This document shows positions 53,187-61,954 of a stretch of DNA of 64,000 nucleotides, in pieces. Position 1 is the first letter of the stretch. Each line of letters begins with the position of its first letter. Made by a program: the position numbers and the translations under genes. A model generated the notes under the pieces. The model had not been told where the DNA came from and made no database searches. It worked only from the letters and a program-made list of their open reading frames with translations. Origin of the DNA: Mucilaginibacter sp. SJ (GTDB taxonomy: Bacteria; Bacteroidota; Bacteroidia; Sphingobacteriales; Sphingobacteriaceae). The DNA lies in NCBI RefSeq assembly GCF_028993635.1, contig NZ_CP118631.1, forward strand, positions 620,001 to 684,000, given 5' to 3'.

Positions 53187-55103
53187 TCAGCATAATACAC
53201 TATACTGTTCCAAATCATCCTTTAACTTTAATAAGATCAGAATTGTCGTCCTTAAAAAATAAAGGTAGTCCATCTCTTGTTTTGCACTATCTCTATTGTT
53301 CGAGCCGTGAAGATATTTGTTCCTCAGATCTTTGCCATTAGTGAATTCTTTCTTGTTAAGGTAGTAATTGATATAGCTGACTTCTTCCTTAGTAAATAAA
53401 CTGTCTGAGGTTAGGAGGAAACCATTGGAGATCATTCGGTCGATCTCTTGCTGAATAACCGGTACAACATGCCCATAATTTATGCTTCCATTTTCCCAAA
53501 TTTTACCGGAAACCCAAATTAGGATAGGATCGGTCATTATCAACTCACCCATGTCATTAACTTTTAAAAAACCGTCTGAGATAAGATGATCCAAGTGATC
53601 GATCTGATAGCTTTCAAAATCGGACTTTTTTAATCTATCTTTTCTAAAGGATTGAAATAGATTTGACCGTTGTTTTGAACCTTTTTTTCTTTCCGCTAAT
53701 ATGCTGTTCTTATCGAAGAATAGGTGACCGATCATTCTGATAACTTGGTGGTCAGAGGTCACATATTTTTGCTTTATAAGGCTTTTAAGGTCGCTGTAAT
53801 TTATCGGGTTGGAATCTACCTGAAGCAGATCATGATCGATGTTGCCTTCAGATGCCAAATTTTTATATTGCTTCAGCAAGTATTCCATTTCTGGTGCGAA
53901 CAACCTGATCTTTTCAAAGGCGTTCAAATCGGCCGAAGGTGCGTGAAAGGTCAAATTTTCCACTTTACATTTCTCTTTGAAAAAAGTTATTACAAACCCC
54001 TGCAAAATATTTTCAATAGAAAGTTTACGCTCTTTTAAATAGTGGATGAATATCCCCAGTTGCGCAAGCGAGATCATGTCTTTACGGGCAAAAATCATTC
54101 CCGTATGGTACTCGCTTTTGGATTGCATAAATACCTTTTCAAGGGTATCCATTTGAGAATCTTTATTAACCAGTTCGATCAGTTCCTCATCGTTTGTATA
54201 AAAAAACAGATCTGAAAAGACTGAGAATAGCTCAAATTGTGTTTGTAAGCAGTTAAAATACTTTCGACTGTAAGTATAAGTTGTGCCTTCTTCCTCATCA
54301 TGTGTGACAACAACCGGCTCCTCCTGGTTATCGACCAGGCTTGCACTGATCTTTACACTTATGCTATTTTCATCATTAAGGAATAGCTCCTTAATGTCGT
54401 CAGCTTTGTTATGGGCTTTTAATATTGTTTTTGGGGGAAGCTTCAAGTACTTGGCGTGCTTTGCCAATTCAATATAATTTAGATTTGAATCGGCAGAATC
54501 CAGGTAAGCATCAATGATGTCAACTTTGTCAGCATCCGTTAGACTTTTGGGGAAATTATAATTATTGGGTTCATGATCATGCTTTTGCTCATAATGAGAA
54601 AGTAATAATTCTGCACTCTCCTCGTAATCCATTAAAAATGTCCTGATCTCATGATTATAATGGTCTACGATCTGTTTTAATGGTAGGATATATCGAATAT
54701 GGTTTGGAAAAATACCCAAAAGTTGAACGAAAATATCGCGATCAATTTTTTTGTATAACTCAAAATATCTGAAGAGTACCCAAAAATTCTCTCTATTGTC
54801 GTATTCAAGATTCGCAATTTCTTCCTTAAAACGATCAGGAGCCAATTGAAAAAAATAGACCCGTAACTGAGCGATCGCTGTTTTTACTATCGATGAATAT
54901 TTGCTTTTTTGTTCAGCGGACCAACTGTGGAGAAATAGCCCGCTTTCAAAATACTCCTGAATATGATGAAACTCTAAAAGGCTATTCAGATCCAATATCT
55001 TAAGATCAAGGTCGCTTTCCAACAGTCTTTCTGCTTTCTGGAGCATTGTATGTCCCATTAGATCTTGCTTAGAAAAAAAGACAACTCGGTTCAATCCCTT
55101 CAT
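53187..55103 (-). CDS. unknown large protein with C-terminal HEPN-like R-x4-H motif
   Basis: 638 residues, largely helical. The C-terminus has KDLRNKYLHGSNNRDSAKQEMDYLYFLRTTILILLKLK (in pieces, about 590-630): RNKYLH is a canonical R-x4-H HEPN ribonuclease motif preceded by a helix and followed by a hydrophobic helix, as in many abortive-infection-type proteins. The N-terminal 560 residues show no recognised domain. AT-rich. It is divergent from the HNH gene (about 100 bp between). Conflict-system role is inference; an RNase fold would need structure prediction. Confidence 0.65.
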   Translation of the reverse strand: MKGLNRVVFFSKQDLMGHTMLQKAERLLESDLDLKILDLNSLLEFHHIQEYFESGLFLHSWSAEQKSKYSSIVKTAIAQLRVYFFQLAPDRFKEEIANLEYDNRENFWVLFRYFELYKKIDRDIFVQLLGIFPNHIRYILPLKQIVDHYNHEIRTFLMDYEESAELLLSHYEQKHDHEPNNYNFPKSLTDADKVDIIDAYLDSADSNLNYIELAKHAKYLKLPPKTILKAHNKADDIKELFLNDENSISVKISASLVDNQEEPVVVTHDEEEGTTYTYSRKYFNCLQTQFELFSVFSDLFFYTNDEELIELVNKDSQMDTLEKVFMQSKSEYHTGMIFARKDMISLAQLGIFIHYLKERKLSIENILQGFVITFFKEKCKVENLTFHAPSADLNAFEKIRLFAPEMEYLLKQYKNLASEGNIDHDLLQVDSNPINYSDLKSLIKQKYVTSDHQVIRMIGHLFFDKNSILAERKKGSKQRSNLFQSFRKDRLKKSDFESYQIDHLDHLISDGFLKVNDMGELIMTDPILIWVSGKIWENGSINYGHVVPVIQQEIDRMISNGFLLTSDSLFTKEEVSYINYYLNKKEFTNGKDLRNKYLHGSNNRDSAKQEMDYLYFLRTTILILLKLKDDLEQYSVLC

Positions 55104-55203
55104 AAAATATTGTGATGTTTAGTAAATGATAAAATTAAATAAATGGAGTCATTTTTATCATATAGCAATTAGTGCGATCTTTATTAAAAAAGGAATTTAC
55201 CAA

Positions 55204-56184
55204 ATGGATAGTTGTTATAGCTGCGGTGTGCGATTCGACGGTACTAATAATAGCCTTGAGCATATCATTAACAATAGTATTGGGGGAAGGTGGAAAACAA
55301 GAGGCCTTTTATGTATTGCTTGTAACAATCTTTTTGGCAGTGGCATCGATCAAGTCTTAAATGACCAGCTTGAAAATTTTACAGACCTTTTGGGGATCAG
55401 CAGGCAGAGGGAACGAAAGAATATAGCCGTCGCCATGAAAAGTTCTGAAGGCGATTTTAAGATAGTAGGTAAAGGGCTTAGACCTCATTCCAAGCTGACT
55501 ACGATATTACCCGATGGTAGAAAAATTACAGAATTTGTGGAGGATTCCCAATTTAAGGAGTTCATAGAGGAAAAGAAAGCACAGCTAAAAAAGAAATACT
55601 CAATATCTTCAGAAAGATACTATGAGGAAAAGCCTGCTGGTGAGTATTATAAAATTCAGAATTCGCTATCTAATGAAGAGTTTGATATTGGGTTCGGAGG
55701 GGAAGACTTCTTTAGATCGGTAATTAAAATTGCGGTCAATTTCTACATAAAATTGGGATATGAAATCGAGTGGGTTCAACGGGCTATTAGCGTAATAAGA
55801 AAAGAAGCTCCAAATGAAATGGCATATTTCTTTTACGTCAGGCCGGAACGGTACGAAATTCATAATCTTGGAGAAAATGAGGTTTCTCATATCATACACT
55901 TGAGAGGAGATAAAAGTAAACGTGTATTATATGCGTACGTGGAATTATTCAATATGCAAAACGTTTTGATCCGGCTAAACTCAGACTATCAGGGCCCAGA
56001 CATCAATAAGACCTATGCAATTGACCTTAAAACTGGGGAGGAAATGCAAAAGGATGTAAACATAATATTAGGTAGACATCATTTCGAAATTCTTCACCTA
56101 ATTGGACGCGATAATATGAAGGAGAAGGAGGCGCGCTATCGAAGAGTTGAAAAATTGATTGAAAAAATGCAGTTAAGGGAGTGA
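55204..56184 (+). CDS. HNH endonuclease-domain protein
   Basis: 326 residues from ATG 55204; the ORF is open from 55126, but MDSCYSCGVRF is the conserved start of this type. HNH core in residues 3-50: CYSCGVRFDG (first zinc Cys pair), SLEHIINNSIGGRWKT (EH...N) and GLLCIACNNLFGS (second Cys pair plus Asn). The remainder (about 60-326) is helical and unknown, possibly specificity. Lies between the HEPN-like gene and the tRNA-like fragment. Confidence 0.82.
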   Translation: MDSCYSCGVRFDGTNNSLEHIINNSIGGRWKTRGLLCIACNNLFGSGIDQVLNDQLENFTDLLGISRQRERKNIAVAMKSSEGDFKIVGKGLRPHSKLTTILPDGRKITEFVEDSQFKEFIEEKKAQLKKKYSISSERYYEEKPAGEYYKIQNSLSNEEFDIGFGGEDFFRSVIKIAVNFYIKLGYEIEWVQRAISVIRKEAPNEMAYFFYVRPERYEIHNLGENEVSHIIHLRGDKSKRVLYAYVELFNMQNVLIRLNSDYQGPDINKTYAIDLKTGEEMQKDVNIILGRHHFEILHLIGRDNMKEKEARYRRVEKLIEKMQLRE

Positions 56185-56327
56185 TCTTTCTAAGATTGAT
56201 TTGTGATTTTGAAATCGTTTAAGGCATTTGAAAAATTACAATTCTTCACAAATACTTCACAGACCATTCTTGACCAAATCGAAAAATAGTCTTAAATTAG
56301 CCTCTGTAAGTCAGAAACTTACTTTTT

Positions 56328-56400
56328 GCCCCACTGTAAAGTGGTTACCCCGAAAGACTCATAATCTTTTGGTCCCTGGTTCGAGCCCAGGTGGGCGCAC
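56328..56400 (+). tRNA. tRNA-like gene or fragment, anticodon CAT
   Basis: Anticodon arm AAAGA-CTCATAA-TCTTT (56353-56369, anticodon CAT), a five-base variable region and a perfect T-arm CCTGG-TTCGAGC-CCAGG (56375-56391) are intact. The 3' acceptor TGGGCGC-A (56392-56399) pairs only partly (about 4 bp) with the 5' side, and the D-arm is abnormal (D-loop too short, extra bases before the anticodon stem). So the 3' two-thirds look like tRNA-Ile2/Met and the 5' part does not. Either a divergent tRNA or the 3' half left by an integrated element (attL/attR). Followed by a terminator. Confidence 0.55.
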
Positions 56401-56408
56401 TGAAAATG

Positions 56409-56441
56409 AAGCAGTTACATGAATAATGTGGCTGCTTTTTT
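56409..56441 (+). terminator. rho-independent terminator after the tRNA-like sequence
   Basis: AAGCAG ... CTGCTT stem with additional ACAT/ATGT pairing inside (56409-56437), followed by T-rich sequence. It suggests the tRNA-like segment is transcribed or was part of an active gene. Confidence 0.75.
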
Positions 56442-56570
56442 GTTTTGGTACGAAATAGGTACGAAAATAATCCACGTGAATACCAATTCTCTATATTAGC
56501 GAGTGTTCTTTTTTTTGATACTTAGGGGCTTTTTGTTAGATTGACTTACACAAATTTCATTTAAACTTAT

Positions 56571-57506
56571 TTAAATCCGCATTGAGCGATCATTCTCAAA
56601 GCCGTTCTCAAAATAATAACCTGCATTAAATGGTATATGATCCTCTATCCACCACTCGCCGTTTTCATACGATAAATCTAATTCGACGAATTGATGAACG
56701 GTCAACTCAAAATCTTTGGGGAAAAGTGCTTTATATTCTGCTCTATTAGATTTTGCAAAATTCAGTAATAGATCCACGAATTCAACACTAAATAAACTTC
56801 TAATAGACAAATCTTTTAACCCGTTAATGCCACTTTGTTCAGCCAATCTAATGAATGAATTAACATCTTTCGCAAATTCAACGATTAACTCTATTTTATG
56901 GTCCTCAAATAACAATCTTTTTAATTCATCAGATGTCCGTGATAAAACGTTTTGTTCATACCCAACAAAACAATAGGCTTCTGGCCGCTGATGATAACTA
57001 TCAAACCGTGCGCGAACTTGAGAGATGCTGAGAAGATTAATTTCAAATGTGAAGTGATACTGTGCCGCGAAATCTAACGGATTATTATTCCAATCGCGTT
57101 GTCGAGTATTTAAACTTAGCATTTCAAAAGCTTCTATATACTTTCCATTGGATAGTAACGACATGTATTTCGTTACAACCGCAAGCATTTCATTTGTATT
57201 TAATAAAATATCATCAGGAATTACACTGGTTTTATTAGAATCTTGAGCGTTTTCGTCTGCTGAGATTAAGGTATCAGGAGAATTTTGCTGTAAGACGACG
57301 CCGAACTTACCGGTTAACCTATCGAAAACCTTTAATTCAGGAAAAGTAGAAAACAAAACAGGTTCATAAGCTTCCAAATATAGCTGTAACATTAATTGGC
57401 ATCTTTCTATCGGCTCTAATGCACTCCATGAATTTAACTGTCCCGGTCTCCGTAATTGTAAAAGTTTATAACACGCTCTAAAAAAAATATCATCTTTTAG
57501 TGTCAC
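56571..57506 (-). CDS. unknown protein, probable C-terminal part of a disrupted gene
   Basis: 311 residues by the GTG at 57506, but the frame stays open back to the TGA at 57549-57551, with coding-like residues (YNKFLDSTKDDVEFV). Upstream of that TGA, in the same frame, is a further 65-codon ORF (57549-57746). No ATG lies near the proposed start. Taken together, 56571-57746 looks like one gene of about 390 codons interrupted by an in-frame TGA. Mostly helical, no TM, no domain recognised. AT-rich region. Confidence 0.55.
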   Translation of the reverse strand: MTLKDDIFFRACYKLLQLRRPGQLNSWSALEPIERCQLMLQLYLEAYEPVLFSTFPELKVFDRLTGKFGVVLQQNSPDTLISADENAQDSNKTSVIPDDILLNTNEMLAVVTKYMSLLSNGKYIEAFEMLSLNTRQRDWNNNPLDFAAQYHFTFEINLLSISQVRARFDSYHQRPEAYCFVGYEQNVLSRTSDELKRLLFEDHKIELIVEFAKDVNSFIRLAEQSGINGLKDLSIRSLFSVEFVDLLLNFAKSNRAEYKALFPKDFELTVHQFVELDLSYENGEWWIEDHIPFNAGYYFENGFENDRSMRI

Positions 57507-57548
57507 AAATTCTACATCGTCTTTTGTTGAATCTAAAAATTTATTGTA

Positions 57549-57746
57549 TCAATATTTCGGCGAAATATTGATAGGCGCAAACAACTTGGCTATTACATAT
57601 TGAGTTGTTGTATTCGGAACTAATTCATACCATATTACATTGTCGCGATTTTGTACTGCCTTACGCCTCGGCTCACTCAAATGTTTCAAAAATTCAGTTT
57701 TAATCGCATTGTAAAACTTCCTATAGATAAGGTTGGGTATGTCCAT
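57549..57746 (-). pseudogene. upstream part of the gene interrupted by an in-frame TGA
   Basis: 65 codons (starts MDIPNLIYRKFYNAIKTEFL) in the same frame as 56571-57506 and separated only by TGA plus 14 codons. Either a nonsense mutation, a sequencing error or a coincidental small ORF. Confidence 0.4.
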
Positions 57747-57851
57747 AATTGGATAGATATAAGTTCAAATAAATATAGAATTTTCCAATTTTATTATTGG
57801 AAATTCCAAAAGACTTTAAAACGTTCTTATCATATCAATTTTGCATCGTAA

Positions 57852-58220
57852 TCAATCTGGTTGAGGATCGGGATTGAGTATCTGATTCTCGTTTACATAC
57901 GATAAAAAATTTGATTTATGAAGATAAAGTTTTTCAAAGTTATTTCTCACTCGAGTGAGTGGTTTTCGGCTCGTGCCGAATTCAGGTCTTGTATCAAAAA
58001 GTCCATATTCGAGTTCATTCACAAAATCTTGAATTGCACGTATGTACCCTATCGCTTGCTCACGTCCATGTGTGGCTATAAATTGATCAATTGTCGTTTC
58101 ATCCAAAGGTCGATTATTCTCGCCTTGAATGCGCCAGTTTTGACTAAAATCGTCTGCGTGGTCCAAAATAACACCTCTCAACAGAAACTTATACATAATA
58201 ATACAAAAGTTGTCAAGCAT
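57852..58220 (-). CDS. unknown small protein
   Basis: 122 residues by the longest start at 58220; the hydrophobic N-terminal stretch (MLDNFCIIMYKFLLRGVI) may be a wrong start, with an alternative near 58190. The rest is soluble and helical: THGREQAIGYIRAIQDFVNELEYG looks like a helix pair. No family recognised. Divergent from the 58242 ORF by 21 bp. Confidence 0.5.
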   Translation of the reverse strand: MLDNFCIIMYKFLLRGVILDHADDFSQNWRIQGENNRPLDETTIDQFIATHGREQAIGYIRAIQDFVNELEYGLFDTRPEFGTSRKPLTRVRNNFEKLYLHKSNFLSYVNENQILNPDPQPD

Positions 58221-58241
58221 TAAAAACAGAAAATCCGAGGA

Positions 58242-58466
58242 ATGGAAGAAAATAAAAAGAAGCCGGAATACTGGGAGTTACCGCCGATTGAGCCGTCCAC
58301 TCCGATAACAAGTTACCAGGTATTCTCACTGCTAAACGACCTGGAGCAGTGCATTGGCGGCGCGCCCGAGCAACTCGAAAAGATCAACAATTTAGACAGG
58401 CGTTGCACCAGTTGGAGTTGGCTTGCCGAAGAAGCAGAAAATGAAGCGGAAGAGGACAGTGGTTAA
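58242..58466 (+). CDS. unknown acidic small protein
   Basis: 74 residues; acidic tail (AENEAEEDSG). N-terminal polar, then SYQVFSLLNDLEQCIGGAPEQLEKI helical. Terminator-like hairpin follows at 58506. No family recognised; accepted because of good start context, divergent placement and the terminator. Confidence 0.5.
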   Translation: MEENKKKPEYWELPPIEPSTPITSYQVFSLLNDLEQCIGGAPEQLEKINNLDRRCTSWSWLAEEAENEAEEDSG

Positions 58467-58505
58467 TTTAAGAACCAATACATGGTGAGGACTAAAAACA
58501 AAAAA

Positions 58506-58535
58506 CGCCGTAAATCATTTATTTACAGCGCTTTT
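58506..58535 (+). terminator. hairpin terminator-like after 58242-58466
   Basis: CGCCGTAAAT, 5-nt loop, ATTTACAGCG with one mismatch in ten, followed by CTTTT. Short T-tract, so moderate. Confidence 0.6.
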
Positions 58536-58983
58536 GATCCTAATTGAATAATACTTGGCGGAGAGTTAGGGAACAATAATCTGTCCAACGTCCGCTGTAA
58601 ATCAATGCTTTGTATTTCTATTCAATTTGAGGTCACCTAATAGATCACCCTTAAATAATCAAATCGCTTGTGCTTGATAAACAAAGATAAATATTTTAAA
58701 TATAAAACTACAAACCTTACACAAAGGAATTCAAAGACGCGTTAGTCGCTAATGCGCATCTGGAAGCATGTCGGTTCGACTCTGGTTTAGAGTATTATTT
58801 TAGGCAAGTTGTCAAAATTATTGACACTTTCTTTTATTGAGAATGCAAAGTCTTGGAAAATCTTCTGGTTAACGATACAGAAAATTTTGTTAAAACTTAA
58901 ATAATGATGTTTAGGTATTCATGCAAATGTCAAGTGTTAAAAATTGATTTGAAAAGGGCAAACTTATCTATCCAATAATTTTA
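58536..58983. other. gene-poor AT-rich interval
   Basis: About 450 bp without a supported gene. It contains weak hairpins and a degenerate tRNA-like stretch at 58737-58785 that I rejected. Looks like decayed accessory DNA. Confidence 0.5.
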
Positions 58984-59178
58984 TTGGTACATTGCGCAAT
59001 GGCTTACAACAAAAATATGGAAGTTGACCATTTATCTTTTGGCGCGACCAACCATATCAAGGCGGCCTTTTTTTATAGAGTTCTGGGTGCAGGTGATTTC
59101 ATTAACGGTTTGTCAGGTAACGGATTAAGTAAAAAATATGATTTTCAAGAAATCAAGATTGCGAAAGCTGCATTGTAA
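58984..59178 (+). CDS. 64-codon ORF, possible remnant
   Basis: Uses a non-ATG start at 58984 (first ATG at 58999, ATGGCTTAC). The peptide (MEVDHLSFGATNHIKAAFFYRV, from the ATG at 59016) has coding-like composition but no domain, and it stands in decayed sequence. Listed as a low-confidence gene or gene fragment. Confidence 0.3.
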   Translation: MVHCAMAYNKNMEVDHLSFGATNHIKAAFFYRVLGAGDFINGLSGNGLSKKYDFQEIKIAKAAL

Positions 59179-59213
59179 TATTATATCACCGAGCCGTTTG
59201 AATTGACGCGGAA

Positions 59214-59402
59214 TTATGCGAAGGAATGGCAAGCTGAATTGTTTGTAAACCGGTAGCTGATTTCAACGTTAAAATTTTGATCATCTAAGATATTTTGTGC
59301 ATCAATTTTTGTGGTAACCTTATTATCAGTGAACAGATCCGCTGACATTACATACTTTTTTTGTATCGGGAAATTAGTACCAACCGTAACGAATTCTGAT
59401 TG
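59214..59402 (-). pseudogene. decayed coding remnant
   Basis: Minus-strand frame open for about 62 codons between TGA (59403-59405) and TAA (59214-59216), with coding-like residues (SEFVTVGTNFPIQKKY, NFNVEISYRFTNNSACHS). No start except an internal ATG (MSADLFTDNK). Looks like a C-terminal piece of a larger gene. Confidence 0.35.
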
Positions 59403-59405
59403 TCA

Positions 59406-59899
59406 AATAAATATGGGCCTTGTTGTTCACTAACATTCGCTATGGGTGGCCCTGAATCACAGCTAGAAAGGGGAAAACCCCATTACTCGAAAACGCAATC
59501 AATGCAGTCATTTTATTTGTTGCAATGTGATTATGCAATAGCGTATTACAACGGGTGATTCCTGCCTGTAATGCAATTTATAAAGACTATTCCGCCAAAA
59601 TATCCAATCGACCGCAGTCGCAGAAAATATTGACTGATCTTGAACGTAACAGAAATTAAGCCGGTAGCCCTCGATTATTCAACTTCTACACGGAATTGTC
59701 TGGGTATTGGTCCTTTAGTCTTATATGGTTTAATATAAGGGGCCGTATAGCGGAAATAGACGTTGGTTTTTTGTTGGATATTAAAAAAAAGAGAAATATT
59801 TTAATATTAAAAATGAATAAATTTATATATTTATAAAAAATAGAAGGAATATTAGTGATTCTTTCGTTTTTTTATGTAATCTAAGCTCTATTATAAATT
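59406..59899. other. gene-poor AT-rich interval before the peptide cluster
   Basis: No supported gene. Short coding-like scraps (e.g. YSAKISNRPQSQKILTDLERN near 59590-59660) followed by very AT-rich sequence (59770-59880), which may hold the promoter of the peptide-cluster gene at 59900, but no standard box is clear. Confidence 0.5.
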
Positions 59900-61576
59900 A
59901 TGTGGTATTTTTTCAGCCGATTTCTGGAAGTTCGTAGCAATTGTCCGGAAATAGTGTTCCTCATGACCCGAATTCTTAATGTATCCATAACAGCGACAAC
60001 TTTGACTGAGGAACTTGAAGAACACCCCGATTACCCAAGTTTATTAAGTGTCAGTGACGTTTTGGCTAATTACGGAATAAACAATATCAGCCTCAGTTTC
60101 AAGCCGGAAAAGCTGACCAGTGTACCTGTTCCGTTTATTACCCAGATCAAAGGCATAAAGGATAATCTTGATTTTTTTACTATTGTTAAGGCGATAGATT
60201 CAGAAGAGATTTGCTTCTTTGATCCCGAAGACCATAAATGGGTTATAAAGCGAACCCCGGAATTTTTATCCAGGTGTTCCAATATAGTCCTACTGACAGA
60301 AGTAGGCTATGGCGCAGGTGATAAGGATTTTAAAGTTAAGGAAAAAGAGGAAAAACGGCGATCTATAGTCAATTCTGTAACTGGGCTTGCACTTCCAATT
60401 TTTGCTTTGCTGATTGCCTTAAACTGGATCGTTGTCGGTGGTACGGAGGCAATACCTTCATTTTTATACATTCTGCTGACTATGTGCGGCACGGCGGCGG
60501 GCATGTTACTGATTTGGTATGAGCATGATCAGCATAATCCATTGTTGCGTCAAATATGTAGTACGGGTAGCAAAGTTAACTGTGGGGCTGTACTTCAATC
60601 CTCCGGTGCTAAAATTTACGGTATTCCCTGGAGCAGAATTGGCTTCAGCTATTTTGCCGGTTTAGTGATGACTATGCTTTTTGAGGGAGGAATGAATCAA
60701 AATACCTTGGCGATCATTAGCTGGATAAATATATTAGCCTTGCCTTACATATTTTATTCTATTTATTACCAGGGGTATGTTATCAAGCAATGGTGTGTTT
60801 TGTGCCTTATTGTACAGGTGACATTGTTTCTTCAGTTCATTGTGTCCGCAAGCGCAGGCTGGTTGAGTTTATCTTTATTGGGTGTATTAAAAACGGAAAC
60901 AGTGCTGCATCTGTTGATGTTTTTTTCCATCCCCTTTGTTACGCTCTCGATCTTTTTGCCGGCCTTAAATGCAAAAAAGGAAAAGAAAAACCTGAGCATT
61001 GAGTTACAGCGGTTAAAGCAGAACCCTATCGTATTTGAAGCAATGTTATCCAAGCAACGCTCGATTAATATAGACCCTTCGGGCTTAGGTATCACTCTTG
61101 GTAACCGAAATGCTTCCCGTAAATTGATTAAAGTTTGCAGCCCATATTGTAATCCTTGTGCTAAAGCGCATATACCAATGGAGGCATTGCTTAATAATAA
61201 TGACGATCTGCAAATTCAAATTATCTTCACTGCTTCTCTAAACGAAAGTGATATCAAGCGAAAACCGGTAAGCCATTTACTGGCAATTGCCAATGGATTT
61301 AACGATGATACCATAAAAGGTGCCCTAGACGACTGGTATTTGGCCGAAAAAAAAGACTATGCGGCTTTTGCCCTCAAATATCCGATGAACGGTGAGCTCG
61401 CTAAACAGGAAGAAAAAATTCGCGCGATGTGGGAATGGTGTGAGGAATCTGAGATTGAATATACGCCAACTTTCTTTCTTTCCGGAAATTCAGTTAATGG
61501 TATTCCAAGTACAACCTATTACGAACTGCCGTTACTTTATAGTGTGGCTGATTTAAAATATTTTCTTTCTGTTTAA
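59900..61576 (+). CDS. C39-like (degenerate) / VKOR / thioredoxin fusion, peptide disulfide maturation
   Basis: 558 residues. Residues about 10-130 have the fold pattern of peptidase C39: SNCPEIVFLMTRIL gives a Cys at the catalytic position, but the catalytic His site reads DNLDFFTIV, so it is probably non-catalytic and leader-binding. Residues about 165-340 are a membrane VKOR domain: KVNCGAVLQSSGAKIYGIPW (loop Cys about 227) and WCVLCL (CxxC about 298-301), with about four TM helices. Residues about 390-558 are a thioredoxin-like domain with SPYCNPCAKAH (CxxC about 416-419). Its neighbours are a six-Cys GG-leader peptide and a TlpA-like protein. Likely forms disulfides in the exported peptide (inference from context). 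Confidence 0.85.
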   Translation: MWYFFSRFLEVRSNCPEIVFLMTRILNVSITATTLTEELEEHPDYPSLLSVSDVLANYGINNISLSFKPEKLTSVPVPFITQIKGIKDNLDFFTIVKAIDSEEICFFDPEDHKWVIKRTPEFLSRCSNIVLLTEVGYGAGDKDFKVKEKEEKRRSIVNSVTGLALPIFALLIALNWIVVGGTEAIPSFLYILLTMCGTAAGMLLIWYEHDQHNPLLRQICSTGSKVNCGAVLQSSGAKIYGIPWSRIGFSYFAGLVMTMLFEGGMNQNTLAIISWINILALPYIFYSIYYQGYVIKQWCVLCLIVQVTLFLQFIVSASAGWLSLSLLGVLKTETVLHLLMFFSIPFVTLSIFLPALNAKKEKKNLSIELQRLKQNPIVFEAMLSKQRSINIDPSGLGITLGNRNASRKLIKVCSPYCNPCAKAHIPMEALLNNNDDLQIQIIFTASLNESDIKRKPVSHLLAIANGFNDDTIKGALDDWYLAEKKDYAAFALKYPMNGELAKQEEKIRAMWEWCEESEIEYTPTFFLSGNSVNGIPSTTYYELPLLYSVADLKYFLSV

Positions 61577-61658
61577 CTCGAGTAAAAACAAAAGAGGATG
61601 ACCGTAACATCTCCGGGTCTTAAAAAAGGCGATGAAAACAAATCTAAAATTTATCAAA

Positions 61659-61880
61659 ATGAAAAAGCTAAAATTAATGGCAATCAATTTGGGCGCGGAT
61701 GAGGTGCTTTCAAGGGTGCAATTAAAAAATGTATTGGGTGGTACAGTTACAACATCAACTGGTCAGGGAGTGCCTGCGTGTGTTGGGAAAGCATGTGATC
61801 CGGTAACGGGCAGTTTTTGTGATTCACTCTGTTTTTGTAACATCGATAGCCAGGGCAGGGACATCTGTGCTAAAAGATAG
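61659..61880 (+). CDS. double-glycine leader precursor peptide with six-cysteine core
   Basis: 73 residues from ATG 61659 (MKKLKLMAINLGADEVLSRV is the KxxL-type leader); an in-frame ATG at 61632 gives nine more residues. Leader ends LKNVLGG at residue 28; the 45-residue core (from TVTTSTGQG) holds six Cys: ACVGKAC, FCDSLCFC, DIC. Even number and adjacent VKOR/Trx and TlpA genes suggest three disulfides. Resembles Bacteroidota 'natural product, GG/KLxxx leader' peptides. The exporter ABC/C39 transporter is not in the window. Confidence 0.85.
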   Translation: MKKLKLMAINLGADEVLSRVQLKNVLGGTVTTSTGQGVPACVGKACDPVTGSFCDSLCFCNIDSQGRDICAKR

Positions 61881-61954
61881 TTATGACCACGGTAGCCAGG
61901 CCAGCTACTGTGGTTTAATTTAATTCTTCGATTTCTTATCCAAAATAGCTAAGA

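Noticed and set aside
58737..58785. Second tRNA-like stretch (GCGTT-AGTCGCT-AATGC hairpin and GGTTCGACTC)
   Set aside because: No position-33 T in the loop, no T-stem pairing and no acceptor stem; only accidental resemblance.
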